Shown: positions 29,662-40,739 of the stretch, in pieces
Layout: each line of letters starts with the position of its first letter
Position numbering within the stretch: the first letter of the stretch is position 1
From: Buchnera aphidicola (Meitanaphis elongallis)
Lineage (GTDB): Bacteria; Pseudomonadota; Gammaproteobacteria; Enterobacterales; Enterobacteriaceae
Length of the DNA stretch: 64,000 bases
Assembly: GCA_039830015.1 (NCBI GenBank)
Contig: CP140033.1
Location: forward strand, 186,001 to 250,000
Direction of reading: 5' to 3'
Position numbers and translations under genes: made by a program
The notes under the pieces: generated by a model
Database searches by the model: none
What the model saw: only the letters and a program-made list of their open reading frames with translations
Told to the model about the DNA's origin: nothing

Positions 29662-32184
29662 ATGAATATGATAATCAAATTTTTTAGTAAATTGTTTAGT
29701 AATCGCAATGATCGGATATTAGAACAAGTAAAAAAAATCACGGAAGAAATTAATGATTTAGAAAGTAAATTTACAAAATTTTCAGATAAACAATTAAGAA
29801 ATCAAACCGATGTTTTTAGATCTCGTCTAAAAGAGGGTTATAAATTAAATGATTTATTATCAGAATCGTTTGCTGTAGTCAGAGAAGCTAGTAAACGAGT
29901 GTTTGGAATGCGTCATTTTGATGTTCAATTATTAGGTGGAGTGGTATTGCATCATAGATGTATTGCAGAAATGAGAACAGGTGAAGGTAAAACTTTGACA
30001 GCAACTTTACCAGTATATTTGAATGCTTTAGCAGGAAAGGGCGTTCATGTTGTGACTATGAATGATTATCTTGCTCAAAGAGATGCAAAAAATAATCAAA
30101 TTTTATTTAATTTTCTTGGTTTAACTGTTGGCGTTAACATTTCAGGTATGTCTCACGAACTAAAAAAAAGAGCTTATTTTTCCGATATAACATATGGTAC
30201 TAATAATGAATATGGATTTGATTATTTAAGAGATAATATGATCTATTCAAAGAAAGATAGAGTACAAAGAGGTTTAAATTTTGCATTAGTAGATGAAGTT
30301 GATTCTATTTTAATAGATGAAGCACGTACACCGCTGATTATTTCTAGAGATTCAGAAGACAATTCAGAATTATATTTTAAAATTAATAAAATTGTACCAA
30401 AATTAATATTTCAGAAACAAGAAGATTCAGATACATTTTCTGGAATAGGACATTTTTCTGTTGATGAAAAACAACGTCAAATTAGTTTAACTGAAAGAGG
30501 TTTAATAGAAGCTGAAAAATGGTTAGTTCAAGAGAATTTAATAAAGAGTTCAGAACTATTATATTCGTCTAAACATATTATGTTAATGCATCATATTATA
30601 GCAGCTTTACGGGCTCATAACTTATTTTTTAAAAATATAGATTATATTGTTAAAAATGAACGTGTAATTATTGTTGATGAACATACTGGAAGAACTATGC
30701 AAGGAAAGAGATGGTCAGATGGTTTACATCAAGCAATAGAGGCTAAAGAAAAAGTAAAAATAAGGAGTGAAAGTCAAACATTAGCATCGATTACTTTTCA
30801 GAATTATTTTCGATTATATAATAAATTATCAGGAATGACTGGTACTGCGGTAACGGAAGCAGCTGAGTTTAGTTCCATTTATGATTTAGATACAGTTATT
30901 ATACCAACTAATTGTCCTATGGTGCGAAATGACATGCCTGATTTAGTATATATGACTGAATTAGAAAAAATAGATGCAATTATTAAAGATATCGAAAAAT
31001 GTATGAAACGGAATCAGCCTGTATTAGTTGGAACAACATCTATCGAAAAATCTGAATTAATTTCTAAACGTTTAATTAAATTAGGTATTAAACATAATGT
31101 TTTAAATGCAAATTTTCATTCTAGAGAAGCTGACATTATTGCTCAAGCTGGAAAATTGCAAGCAGTTACTATTGCGACTAATATGGCAGGGAGAGGAACT
31201 GATATAGTGTTAGGTGGAAGTCTAGAATTAGATTCAATAGAAAAAAGAACGTTTAATGATAAAAAAATAAGGTATCTTAAAAGAGAATGGAAAAAAGAAC
31301 ATGATCTTGTTTTAAAATCTGGTGGATTGCATATTATTGGGACAGAAAGACATGAGTCTAGAAGGATAGATAATCAATTAAGAGGTCGATCTGGTCGTCA
31401 GGGAGATGTTGGCTCTTCTCGATTTTATTTGTCTATGGAAGATTCTTTGCTTCGAATTTTTTCTTCTGATCGTATTGTTAAAATTATGAAAGTATTAGGT
31501 ATAAAATATGGTGAAGCTATTACTCATTCTTTTGTAACTAAAGCAATTTCTAGTGCTCAAAAAAAAGTAGAAAGTCGAAATTTTGATATTCGAAAGCAAT
31601 TATTAGAATATGATGATGTTGCAAATGAGCAACGTTGTATTATTTATCATCAAAGAAATTGTATTATTAATTCTAACAGTATTAGTAGTGTTATTAAAAA
31701 AATTTATGATGATGTATTTACTAATGTTATTAATAAATATGTAAAAAAAAATTTATTAAAGGAACAATGGAAAATATCTGAATTAGAATTGTGTTTATAT
31801 AAGGATTTTAATTTAGTTTGTCCAATTGCAAAATGGTTGAATAACGATAGTACGTTGTATGAAGAAGAATTAACTAAAAAGATTTTACAATATGTTAATA
31901 GGAACTATGAAGAAAAGAAAAAAGTTATTGGATTAAATAATATAGGTAAATTGGAGAAATCGGTTATGATTGAAACGTTAGATGCATTTTGGAAAGAACA
32001 TTTATCATTTTTAGAATGTTTACGTCAAGGAATTCATTTGAGAGGTTATGCACAAAAAGACCCTAAGCAAGAATATAAGAGAGAGTCTTTTATTACGTTT
32101 TCTGCTATGTTGGAATTGTTAAAGTACGAAGTAACTTCTACTTTATTTAAAACTCATTTTATAAATAAAGATACGATGTTTTGA
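29662..32184 (+). CDS. secA: Preprotein translocase ATPase SecA, without the C-terminal zinc domain
   Basis: Drives secretion through SecYEG. The helicase-like motor is intact: Walker [29 protein letters not shown], the preprotein-binding region, [24 protein letters not shown] and [11 protein letters not shown]. The helical scaffold ends with [18 protein letters not shown] and the protein stops 18 residues later, so the linker and the C-terminal zinc finger that binds SecB and lipids are missing (840 aa versus 901). ATG 29662 has GAG 5 nt upstream; ATG 29668 aligns better with the E. coli start and is an equal option. Confidence 0.96.
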   Translation: MNMIIKFFSKLFSNRNDRILEQVKKITEEINDLESKFTKFSDKQLRNQTDVFRSRLKEGYKLNDLLSESFAVVREASKRVFGMRHFDVQLLGGVVLHHRCIAEMRTGEGKTLTATLPVYLNALAGKGVHVVTMNDYLAQRDAKNNQILFNFLGLTVGVNISGMSHELKKRAYFSDITYGTNNEYGFDYLRDNMIYSKKDRVQRGLNFALVDEVDSILIDEARTPLIISRDSEDNSELYFKINKIVPKLIFQKQEDSDTFSGIGHFSVDEKQRQISLTERGLIEAEKWLVQENLIKSSELLYSSKHIMLMHHIIAALRAHNLFFKNIDYIVKNERVIIVDEHTGRTMQGKRWSDGLHQAIEAKEKVKIRSESQTLASITFQNYFRLYNKLSGMTGTAVTEAAEFSSIYDLDTVIIPTNCPMVRNDMPDLVYMTELEKIDAIIKDIEKCMKRNQPVLVGTTSIEKSELISKRLIKLGIKHNVLNANFHSREADIIAQAGKLQAVTIATNMAGRGTDIVLGGSLELDSIEKRTFNDKKIRYLKREWKKEHDLVLKSGGLHIIGTERHESRRIDNQLRGRSGRQGDVGSSRFYLSMEDSLLRIFSSDRIVKIMKVLGIKYGEAITHSFVTKAISSAQKKVESRNFDIRKQLLEYDDVANEQRCIIYHQRNCIINSNSISSVIKKIYDDVFTNVINKYVKKNLLKEQWKISELELCLYKDFNLVCPIAKWLNNDSTLYEEELTKKILQYVNRNYEEKKKVIGLNNIGKLEKSVMIETLDAFWKEHLSFLECLRQGIHLRGYAQKDPKQEYKRESFITFSAMLELLKYEVTSTLFKTHFINKDTMF

Positions 32185-32539
32185 ATATGTATTTAAAAAA
32201 TTGTTGTGATTAAATGTTAAATAATAAAAAAATCAAATTTTAAGCATATATTTTATAAAATTATGCAAAATTAAGTTATGTTACTTGATAATTTTATGGA
32301 ATTTAAATTGCTGATTTAACATTAATTGATAATTTATATATGTCAAGTTACAATGTGTATTTTAATATGTTATGTATTAATTACATGTAGGAACATTTAA
32401 CAAAAGTTGATGTATTTTAAATATTTTTATTTATATATAAAAATTTTTAGTTTTTAGGGATAGTTATAATACTGATGATTATAATGTTTCTTTGTATAAT
32501 ATATGGTTTTAAGTGATGTTTTAGTGCTTCATGTTTTGT
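32185..32539. other. Intergenic region secA-coaE, no gene seen
   Basis: About 355 bp between convergent genes. Related Buchnera, as I recall, have mutT here; I find no Nudix box or other remnant, and no convincing terminator. Confidence 0.5.
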
Positions 32540-33202
32540 TCAAAGGGTTTTGATATACTTATTACTTTCATAGTAAAAAGTATGTTGTTGTAGTCTATTA
32601 AATCGTGTTTTTGTTAACTTTAAGTAATGTTCGTTTAATCTTTTTATAGATGAGTTTACAACATCTATTGTATTAGTGTTATCTATAATATCATCCGCAA
32701 TTAATAAGCGTTCTAATCGAGTGGCTTGAGTAGAAATAATTAATTTAGCTTGTATTGCATTAATTTTATCTCTTTTTATAGTTCTTTGAAGTTGTTGTTG
32801 TATGGGTATATCAACTAGTAATATTCGATTTACGTATCGATATAATTTCATTTCTATTAAAAGGGGAATTACACATAAGCACCATGGAGATGTTACTTGT
32901 TCTAGTTTTTTTTTCATTGTTTTGATTATTATGGGATGTAATAGTTTTTCCAACCAGAGCTTTTTTATTTTATGAGAAAATATATAATTTTTTAGAGTTT
33001 TTCGATTTATTGATCCGTTTGTTTTTAGAAATTGCATTCCAAATTTTTTTATAATTTTATTTATTATTGTTTGATCATATTTTAAAATGTTTCTTGTAAT
33101 TGTATCGGTATCAACAACTTGTATGCCGATGTTTTTAAATAAATTTGATATGGTAGTTTTTCCGCTACCAATCCCTCCTGTAAGAGCTACAATGTAAGTC
33201 AT
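32540..33202 (-). CDS. coaE: Dephospho-CoA kinase
   Basis: Phosphorylates dephospho-CoA in the last step of CoA synthesis. P-loop GGIGSGKTT is at residues 9-17, followed by the VVDTDTITRNIL segment typical of CoaE and the lid-region motif VTSPWCLCVIPLLIE. 220 aa versus 206, with a short basic C-terminal extension. Divergent from guaC. Confidence 0.94.
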   Translation of the reverse strand: MTYIVALTGGIGSGKTTISNLFKNIGIQVVDTDTITRNILKYDQTIINKIIKKFGMQFLKTNGSINRKTLKNYIFSHKIKKLWLEKLLHPIIIKTMKKKLEQVTSPWCLCVIPLLIEMKLYRYVNRILLVDIPIQQQLQRTIKRDKINAIQAKLIISTQATRLERLLIADDIIDNTNTIDVVNSSIKRLNEHYLKLTKTRFNRLQQHTFYYESNKYIKTL

Positions 33203-33344
33203 AAGATATAAGTTTGAAGTTATGTGTTACAAGTTGATCTGAATTTTTTCAGATATGTCTTATTATGTAATAATAACATTTATTATAAACTGTTTTTTTG
33301 AAAAAAAACAATATTATTTTGTTTAAAATAGAGATTATTAATTT

Positions 33345-34394
33345 ATGCGTATTGAAGAAGATATCAAGTTGGGATTTAAAGATGTTCTTATTCGTCCAAA
33401 GCGTTCTATATTAAAAAGTCGATTACAAGTTGATCTTACTCGTCATTTTGTTTTTAAAAATTCAGGAAAAACATGGAGTGGGATTCCTTTGATTGCTGCT
33501 AATATGGATACTGTAGGTACATTTTGTATGGTTAAAGTATTATCTTCATTTCATGTATTAACTGCGGTTCATAAGTATTATTCGTATACATGTTGGAGAA
33601 ATTTTATTTATAGTGTTTCTGATACTGTGTTAAAGTATGTCATCGTTTCTACTGGTATGTCAGAAGAAGACTTTGAGAAGTTAAAAAAAATTTTATCCTT
33701 ATCGTCTAAATTAAAATATATTTGTATTGACGTAGCTAATGGTTATACTGAGCAGTTTGTTTCTTTTGTGAAGAAGGTACGAGAACATTTTCCAGAGAAA
33801 ATTATTTGTGCGGGTAATGTAGTTACTGGAGAAATGGTAGAAGAGTTGATTGTGTCTGGTGCTGACATAATAAAGGTAGGTATAGGTCCTGGATCTGTGT
33901 GTACTACTCGTATTAAAACTGCTATAGGGTATCCACAATTGTCTGCTGTTATTGAATGTTCAGATGCTGCTCATGGTTTAGGTGGGCAAATTATAAGTGA
34001 CGGAGGATGCATTGTTTCAGGAGATATAGCAAAAGCTTTTGGAGGTGGGGCAGATTTTGTAATGTTAGGCGGAATGCTAGCGGGACATAATGAATGTGAA
34101 GGATTAGTTTTTGAGGAGGATAATAAAAAATATATGATTTTTTATGGTATGAGTTCCAAACCTGCTATGGATCGTCATATAGGAGGGGTAGCAGCATACA
34201 AAGCTTTAGAAGGTAAAGTAGTAAAATTATTGTTTCGTGGTTCAGTTGATAAAACGATATGTGATATTTTGGGAGGACTTCGTTCTGCGTGCACTTATGT
34301 AGGTGCTTCAAGCTTAAAAGAATTAACTAAACGTACAACATTTATAAAAGTTTCTGAACAAGAAAACAAAATATTTAATGATCAAGAGATATAA
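33345..34394 (+). CDS. guaC: GMP reductase
   Basis: NADPH-dependent deamination of GMP to IMP, the route from guanine to adenine nucleotides. An IMPDH/GMPR barrel with the catalytic Cys in [20 protein letters not shown], the phosphate loop [10 protein letters not shown] and [15 protein letters not shown]. 349 aa, highly conserved from [25 protein letters not shown] start to the KRTTFIKV end. No guaB in the window. Confidence 0.97.
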   Translation: MRIEEDIKLGFKDVLIRPKRSILKSRLQVDLTRHFVFKNSGKTWSGIPLIAANMDTVGTFCMVKVLSSFHVLTAVHKYYSYTCWRNFIYSVSDTVLKYVIVSTGMSEEDFEKLKKILSLSSKLKYICIDVANGYTEQFVSFVKKVREHFPEKIICAGNVVTGEMVEELIVSGADIIKVGIGPGSVCTTRIKTAIGYPQLSAVIECSDAAHGLGGQIISDGGCIVSGDIAKAFGGGADFVMLGGMLAGHNECEGLVFEEDNKKYMIFYGMSSKPAMDRHIGGVAAYKALEGKVVKLLFRGSVDKTICDILGGLRSACTYVGASSLKELTKRTTFIKVSEQENKIFNDQEI

Positions 34395-34972
34395 AGTTTT
34401 ATTTTAATATGAGATTAAGGCAACGATGAGGTAATAATGTATATTGTAATAGTTGTTTTGAAGTAATATTTTTATGTCGTTATGAGTATTGTTTCACAAT
34501 TTTGTGCGGTTTTTAAAGCAATAAGTATTTTGGATATAATGTTTATAAATAACGTGTCATTTATTTATATTTAATTTAAGAAAATATTTTGAATTATACG
34601 AATAATTTTAATGTTTTTGTTATTATTTAAAGCTATAAAGGTCATTGTCACTTTATGACATTTATATATGTTAAAGTTTAATTTTAATATGAGTTATATT
34701 TTATATTTTATATGTTCATCAATTATTAAATCCTAGAACATGTTTTTGAGTTTTATAACTTTGATTATTCTAAGATGTGTTAATTGCATTAATTAGTTAA
34801 TTTTTTAATAGCTCTTATATTAATTAAATTATTAGTATGTTGAATTATTAAGATTTAATATTTTTTATTTCTTTTTAGAAAGCTTGTAAATAGGTACATT
34901 TAAATTGTATTTTTAAATAAAAAAATAAATTAATAGGTCATTTATTTACATAATTTATGAGGAACATTACAT
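34395..34972. other. Intergenic region guaC-aceE, no gene seen
   Basis: About 580 bp. E. coli carries pdhR, the PDH repressor, upstream of aceE; no pdhR remnant or PdhR-type operator is recognisable. A short GTCAT...ATGAC inverted repeat near 34643-34661 is weak. A GAGGAAC Shine-Dalgarno (34960-34966) precedes aceE. Confidence 0.5.
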
Positions 34973-37639
34973 ATGACAGATTTTTTGTTTAATGATATTG
35001 ATCCCATTGAAACAAATGATTGGATAAAAGGAATTGAATCAGTTATTCGTGAAGAAGGTGTTGAACGAGCAAGTTTTATTGTTAACTCTATTATTAAAAG
35101 ATTAGAGCGAGAAAATGTAAAAGTTATAAGTAGTAGAATAATTAGTGATTATGTTAATACTATATCTGTATCAAATGAACCGTTTTATCCAGGCAATTTA
35201 TCTTTAGAGTATAAAATATGTTCTGCAATAAGGTGGAATGCAATAATGATTGTACTTCGTGCTTCTAGAAAAAATCTAGATTTAGGCGGTCATTTGTCTT
35301 CTTTTCAATCAGCAGCAATAATTTATGAGGTATGTTTTAATCATTTTTTTCGTGCTCGTAATGAAAAGGATAGTGGTGATTTAGTTTATTTTCAAGGACA
35401 TATTTCTCCAGGAATTTATGCTCGTGCATTTGTTGAAGGGAGATTAAATCGAGAACAATTAGATAATTTTAGACAAGAAGTAAATGGAAATGGTCTTCCT
35501 TCTTATCCGCATCCAAAATGTATGCCTGATTTTTGGCAATTTCCTACAGTATCTATGGGATTAGGTCCGTTATGTGCGATTTATCAAGCAAAATTTTTAA
35601 AATATTTACAAAATAGAAATTTGAAAAATACGTCTAACCAAAAAGTATATGTTTTTTTGGGAGATGGAGAAATGGATGAACCAGAATCTAAAGGAGCTAT
35701 TTCCATTGCTTTTCGTGAAAAGCTGGACAATTTAATTTTTATTGTTAATTGTAATTTGCAGAGATTAGATGGTCCAGTTATGGGAAATGGAAAAGTAATT
35801 AATGAATTGGAAAGTGTTTTTAAAGGATCAGGGTGGGAAGTTATTAAAGTAATATGGGGAAGTGAATGGGATAAATTATTAGACAGGGATACTACTGGAC
35901 AGTTAGTAAAATTGATGAATGAGACCTTAGATGGTGATTATCAAACATTTAAATCTAAAGATGGAGCTTATGTAAGAAAGCATTTTTTTGGAAAATATAA
36001 AGAAACAATGGATTTAGTTAAGGATATGACCGACGAACAGATTTGGAAATTGAATAGGGGAGGGCATGATTTTAAAAAAGTGTATGCTGCTTTTGACAAA
36101 GCTAATAAAATTATAGAAAAACCAGTAATAATATTAATACATACGATAAAAGGATATGGACTTGGCAATATTGCAGAAGGTAAAAATATTGCTCATCAGT
36201 TAAAAAAGATTGATATACAAGGGATACGTCATATTCGAGATAGATTTTGTATTCCAGTTCAAGATAAAGATCTTGGTTCTTTACCTTATGTTTCTTTTGA
36301 ATTTGATAGTAAAGAATATAAATACCTTCATGATAATAGGAAAAAATTAGGAGGATATTTGCCTTTTCGTCTCGCTCGTTTTACTAAAAGGCTTGAATTG
36401 CCAAAATTGAGTGATTTCAAAGTACTTTTAATGGAACAAACCAAAGAGATCTCTACTACAGTAGCTTTCGTACGTATATTAAACATTATTTTAAGAAATA
36501 TTAGTATTAAAGAAAGAATAGTTCCTATTATTGCCGATGAAGCGCGTACATTTGGTATGGAAGGATTATTTCGAAAAATAGGAATTTATAATGTTCATGG
36601 TCAAAAGTATATTCCTCAAGATCAGGAGCAATTAGCATATTATAAAGAAGATCGAAAAGGTCAAATTTTGCAAGAGGGAATAAATGAATTGGGTGCTTTT
36701 GCTTCTTGGTTAGCGGCGGCTACTTCTTACAGTACTAATGATTTTCCTATGATTCCTTTTTATATTTATTATTCTATATTTGGATTTCAAAGAATAGGTG
36801 ATATATGTTGGGCTGCAGGTGATCAACAAGCTAGAGGATTTTTAATAGGAGGAACTTCAGGAAGGACGACATTGAATGGAGAAGGATTACAACATGGAGA
36901 TGGTCATAGTCATATTCAGGCGTTAACTATACCAAATTGCGTATCATACAATCCTGCATATTCTTATGAACTTGCAGTAATTATTCACAATGGTTTAAAT
37001 AGAATGTATGGTGATGTACAAGAAAATATTTATTATTACATTACTACATTTAATGAAAATTATGTAATGCCTGCAATGCCTGTAGGTTCAGAAGAAGGTA
37101 TATGTAAAGGTATTTATAAATTAAAAAGTATAGGGAAAACACAAATTAAAGTGCAATTATTGGGTTCAGGTTCTATTTTACAATGTGTGTGCAAGGCTGC
37201 TTTAATTTTATTGAAAACATATAATATTAGTTCAGACATTTATAGTGTTACATCGTTTACTGAATTAGCTAGAAATGGTCAAGATTGTGAACGGTGGAAT
37301 TTGCTGCATCCAACAGCAAAAGATAAAAAAATTCCTTATATTGCAAAGATAATGAACAATTTTCCTGCGATTGCTGTTACTGATTATATGAAATTGTTTG
37401 CTGATCAAGTAAGAGCTTATATACCAGGAATTAGTTTTCGTGTATTAGGAACAGATGGTTTTGGACGTTCTGATAGTAGAAAAAATTTAAGAAATTATTT
37501 TGAAATTAATGAATTTTATATAGTTATTGCTGCTTTGTTAGAATTGTCTAAGTGTAATAGTTTTGATGAAACGATTGTTGTTGATGCAATGAATCAATTT
37601 AATATTAATGTGAGTAAGATTAATCCAAGATTAGTATAG
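34973..37639 (+). CDS. aceE: Pyruvate dehydrogenase E1 component
   Basis: Thiamin-diphosphate-dependent decarboxylation of pyruvate and acetyl transfer to the lipoyl group of AceF. The homodimeric E1 type: ThDP motif GDGEMDEPES with NCNLQRLDGPVMGNG, and the pyrimidine-domain segments DEARTFGMEGLFR and AAGDQQARGF. 888 aa versus 887. First gene of aceE-aceF-lpdA, with aceF 8 nt downstream. Confidence 0.98.
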   Translation: MTDFLFNDIDPIETNDWIKGIESVIREEGVERASFIVNSIIKRLERENVKVISSRIISDYVNTISVSNEPFYPGNLSLEYKICSAIRWNAIMIVLRASRKNLDLGGHLSSFQSAAIIYEVCFNHFFRARNEKDSGDLVYFQGHISPGIYARAFVEGRLNREQLDNFRQEVNGNGLPSYPHPKCMPDFWQFPTVSMGLGPLCAIYQAKFLKYLQNRNLKNTSNQKVYVFLGDGEMDEPESKGAISIAFREKLDNLIFIVNCNLQRLDGPVMGNGKVINELESVFKGSGWEVIKVIWGSEWDKLLDRDTTGQLVKLMNETLDGDYQTFKSKDGAYVRKHFFGKYKETMDLVKDMTDEQIWKLNRGGHDFKKVYAAFDKANKIIEKPVIILIHTIKGYGLGNIAEGKNIAHQLKKIDIQGIRHIRDRFCIPVQDKDLGSLPYVSFEFDSKEYKYLHDNRKKLGGYLPFRLARFTKRLELPKLSDFKVLLMEQTKEISTTVAFVRILNIILRNISIKERIVPIIADEARTFGMEGLFRKIGIYNVHGQKYIPQDQEQLAYYKEDRKGQILQEGINELGAFASWLAAATSYSTNDFPMIPFYIYYSIFGFQRIGDICWAAGDQQARGFLIGGTSGRTTLNGEGLQHGDGHSHIQALTIPNCVSYNPAYSYELAVIIHNGLNRMYGDVQENIYYYITTFNENYVMPAMPVGSEEGICKGIYKLKSIGKTQIKVQLLGSGSILQCVCKAALILLKTYNISSDIYSVTSFTELARNGQDCERWNLLHPTAKDKKIPYIAKIMNNFPAIAVTDYMKLFADQVRAYIPGISFRVLGTDGFGRSDSRKNLRNYFEINEFYIVIAALLELSKCNSFDETIVVDAMNQFNINVSKINPRLV

Positions 37640-37647
37640 GAGGTAAA

Positions 37648-38913
37648 ATGGACATCGAAATGAAAATTCCTGATATTGGAGTAGATGTAGTTGAAGTAGT
37701 TGAAATTTTAGTGCAAATAGGGGATATGGTGAAGCAAGATGATTCCTTAGTAACTATTGAAGGAGAAAAGGTGTCAATGGAAATTCCATCTACGAGTTCT
37801 GGTGTAATAAAATCGATTTTAGTCCATGTAGGTCAAAAAGTAAAAACTGGTTCATCTATTGTTGTTTTAGATGTGTTGTTAAATGATCAAGACGGATTAA
37901 ATGACAGTCAAGAAGTGTATTTAAATGATGTAGGATCTGAAAATAAAGTGAGTGTTCTTAATCGCATGCCACTAACAGAAAGTAGTAATGAGAAAGAAGT
38001 ATTAGTTCATGCAACTCCTATTATTCGAAGACTATCTCGTCAATTAAATATTGATTTAAAGAAAATAGTAGGTAGTGGTAGAAAAGGTCGAATTTTGAAA
38101 GAAGATGTGATGTTATATGCTAAAAAAGTATTGAAAGAACAGAAAGACGACTATGCTGTAAAAGATAATAATTTAACAGACTGTATTAAAAGTGATTCTA
38201 ATGAACTTAAACAATTTAAAGAATTACGTTTGACAAATATACAAATAGCATCTGGTAAAAATTTGTCTAAGAGTTGGTCAATTATTCCTCATGTAACACA
38301 ATTTGATGAATCAGATATTACAGATCTGGAAGAATTTAGAAAAAATTATAACTCTAGATTATGTCAAGAAGATATTAGTTCAAAATTAACTATTTTAGTA
38401 TTTATAATGAAGGTGGTAGCAAAATTATTAAAGGAATTTCCTAAATTTAATAGTGTTTTATGCGTTAATACTAAGAAAAAGTTGATATTAAATAAACATA
38501 TTAATATAGGAATTGCGGTGGATACTAAGAATGGATTATTAGTTCCTGTTATTAAAGATGTTAATAATAAAGATTTAGTAGAATTATCGATTGAATTGAA
38601 TTCATTGTCAAATAAGTCTAAATTGGGGATTTTAAGTATTTCTAATATGACAGGTGGAAGTTTTACGATTTCTAATTTAGGTGGAATTGGTGGAACAGGA
38701 TTTACGCCTATTATAAATAATCCTGAAGTGGCAATTTTAGGTGTATCTCAAGCTTTAATAAAACCATATTGGAATAAGAAAGAATTTGAACCACGTTTGA
38801 TGTTACCGTTATCATTATCTTATGATCATCGTGTTATTGATGGAGCAGAGGCAGTTCGATTCATGACTGGTATTAAAAAGTTGTTATCAGATATTAGATT
38901 GCTTATGATTTAG
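37648..38913 (+). CDS. aceF: Dihydrolipoamide acetyltransferase (PDH E2), single lipoyl domain
   Basis: Core of the pyruvate dehydrogenase complex. Residues 1-80 form one lipoyl domain with the lipoylated Lys in EGEKVSMEIPS; a flexible linker leads to the E1/E3-binding domain (TPIIRRLSRQLNIDLKKIVG, about 125-160), then the catalytic domain with SYDHRVIDGAEAVRF near the C-terminus. 421 aa versus 630 in E. coli, the difference being two lipoyl repeats. AGGAGG at 37639-37644 is a strong ribosome binding site. Some linker positions are poorly conserved. Confidence 0.96.
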   Translation: MDIEMKIPDIGVDVVEVVEILVQIGDMVKQDDSLVTIEGEKVSMEIPSTSSGVIKSILVHVGQKVKTGSSIVVLDVLLNDQDGLNDSQEVYLNDVGSENKVSVLNRMPLTESSNEKEVLVHATPIIRRLSRQLNIDLKKIVGSGRKGRILKEDVMLYAKKVLKEQKDDYAVKDNNLTDCIKSDSNELKQFKELRLTNIQIASGKNLSKSWSIIPHVTQFDESDITDLEEFRKNYNSRLCQEDISSKLTILVFIMKVVAKLLKEFPKFNSVLCVNTKKKLILNKHINIGIAVDTKNGLLVPVIKDVNNKDLVELSIELNSLSNKSKLGILSISNMTGGSFTISNLGGIGGTGFTPIINNPEVAILGVSQALIKPYWNKKEFEPRLMLPLSLSYDHRVIDGAEAVRFMTGIKKLLSDIRLLMI

Positions 38914-39054
38914 GTTATTTTAATATTATTCTATAAGATCGAATAAATTTGCTAGTAACTTTATATTTAACATTTTATTACAACTTTTATTGTAGTTAAT
39001 TTAAAACATCTTATTATAATCACGTTATATAGTAATTTTTAAAGTAGGTAAAAT

Positions 39055-40494
39055 ATGTCATATAAAAAGATACATGTTCAAGTTGTAGTTATTGGATCGG
39101 GTCCTTCAGGGTATTCTTCTGCATTTCGATGTGCTGATTTAGGTTTAGAAACTATTTTAGTAGAACAATACGACAGTTTAGGTGGAGTATGTCTTAATGT
39201 GGGTTGCATTCCATCTAAGTCTTTATTACATATAGCTAAAGTCATAAAAGAATCAAAGAATTTATCTCGCGTAGGTGTAAAATTTTTAGAACCTATTATT
39301 GATGTCGAGAAAATACGTCATTGGAAGAATAAGGTTATAAATGATCTTAGTTTAGGTATAAAGAATATGGCAAAAAAGCGTAATGTAGAAATTGTTGTTG
39401 GAGTTGCTAAATTTTTAAGTAAAAGTAGCATTATAGTTGAAGGAGAAAAAGAAAGTGTTATTATTTCGTTTAAAAATGTAATCTTAGCAGTTGGTTCTTA
39501 TGCTAGAAAATTATCATATGTTCCTTCTAATGATCCTAGAGTTTGGGATTCTACTTCTGCTTTGTCTATTCCTAGTATACCGCGTAATTTATTGATTATT
39601 GGTTCAGGAATAATTGGTTTAGAAATGGCTACTATTTATAGTTCATTAGGATCTCAAGTAGATGTTATAGATAATTCTCACGATTTATTATCTCATTTAG
39701 ATCGAGATATAATTAATATGTTTTGTAGCGCAGTACGTGATGATTTTAATATTTTTTTAAATTCTGAAGTTAGCAAAATTACATCAAATGAGCAAGGTTT
39801 TTTAGTTGAAAAAAATTCAAAGAATAATATTCAGAACGTTAAATTATATGATGCTATTTTAGTATCAGTAGGAAGAGTACCTAATTTAGATTCATTAAAT
39901 ATTGATAAGATAGGATTAAAAACTGATAGTAATGGATTTCTCAAGGTTAATGAGAAATTATGCACAAATGTATCTAACGTATATGCTGTGGGAGATATTA
40001 TAGGTCAACCAATGTTAGCACATAAAGGTATTCATCAAGGACATATAGTAGCTGAAATTATTGCTGGAAAAAATCATTATTTTAATCCTTATGTAATTCC
40101 GTGTATATTATATACTGATCCAGAAATTGCTTGGGTGGGAGTAACAGAACAAGAAGCGATTAAAAATAATTTAGCATATGAAGTTTCAACTTTTCCGTGG
40201 AGTGCTTTAGGTCGAGCGATATCTTCCAATTATTCTCATGGTATGACTAAATTAATTTTTGATATAAAAACAAAAAAAATTATAGGTGGGTCTGTAATTG
40301 GAAATAACGCTGGTGAATTGTTAGGAGAAATTGGACTAGCAATTGAAATGGGTTGTGATGTAGAAGATATAGCGTTAACCATACATGCGCATCCTACTTT
40401 ATATGAATCTATAAGTTTATCTGCTCAAATTTTTCAAGGTACTATTACTGACATGATAAATTTGAAAAAAAATGATATTGAATCTATCAATTAA
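39055..40494 (+). CDS. lpdA: Dihydrolipoamide dehydrogenase (E3)
   Basis: FAD enzyme that reoxidises the lipoyl groups of PDH (and of 2-oxoglutarate dehydrogenase if present). FAD loop GSGPSGYSSAF, redox disulfide GGVCLNVGCIPSK, NAD loop GSGIIGLEMATIY, and the catalytic His-Glu in HAHPTLYESI. 479 aa. A GTAGG box lies just upstream; 141 bp separate it from aceF, so it may have its own promoter too. Confidence 0.97.
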   Translation: MSYKKIHVQVVVIGSGPSGYSSAFRCADLGLETILVEQYDSLGGVCLNVGCIPSKSLLHIAKVIKESKNLSRVGVKFLEPIIDVEKIRHWKNKVINDLSLGIKNMAKKRNVEIVVGVAKFLSKSSIIVEGEKESVIISFKNVILAVGSYARKLSYVPSNDPRVWDSTSALSIPSIPRNLLIIGSGIIGLEMATIYSSLGSQVDVIDNSHDLLSHLDRDIINMFCSAVRDDFNIFLNSEVSKITSNEQGFLVEKNSKNNIQNVKLYDAILVSVGRVPNLDSLNIDKIGLKTDSNGFLKVNEKLCTNVSNVYAVGDIIGQPMLAHKGIHQGHIVAEIIAGKNHYFNPYVIPCILYTDPEIAWVGVTEQEAIKNNLAYEVSTFPWSALGRAISSNYSHGMTKLIFDIKTKKIIGGSVIGNNAGELLGEIGLAIEMGCDVEDIALTIHAHPTLYESISLSAQIFQGTITDMINLKKNDIESIN

Positions 40495-40545
40495 ATGTTT
40501 TTATATTATGAAAACAATATTTTGTAACGTTTAGTATACAAAAGA

Positions 40546-40633
40546 GCTACATAATAAATATTTTATTATTATAATATGATTTTAATATCAATGAGTTAAA
40601 TTCAGTTTAATTTAAATCCAATATTTATGTAGC
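40546..40633. repeat. Long-looped inverted repeat between lpdA and mtn
   Basis: GCTACATAATAAATATT (40546-40562) is complementary to AATATTTATGTAGC (40620-40633) except for a 3-nt bulge (ATA). The 57-nt loop is large for a simple terminator. The flanking genes converge. Confidence 0.4.
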
Positions 40634-40739
40634 AATTTTATAATAAAGTAAAAAGAAATACATATTAATTATATTTTTTAAAAAACATATCTTATATTGA
40701 ATATATTACTTAAGATTACGATTAATATTTTTTTGGTTA

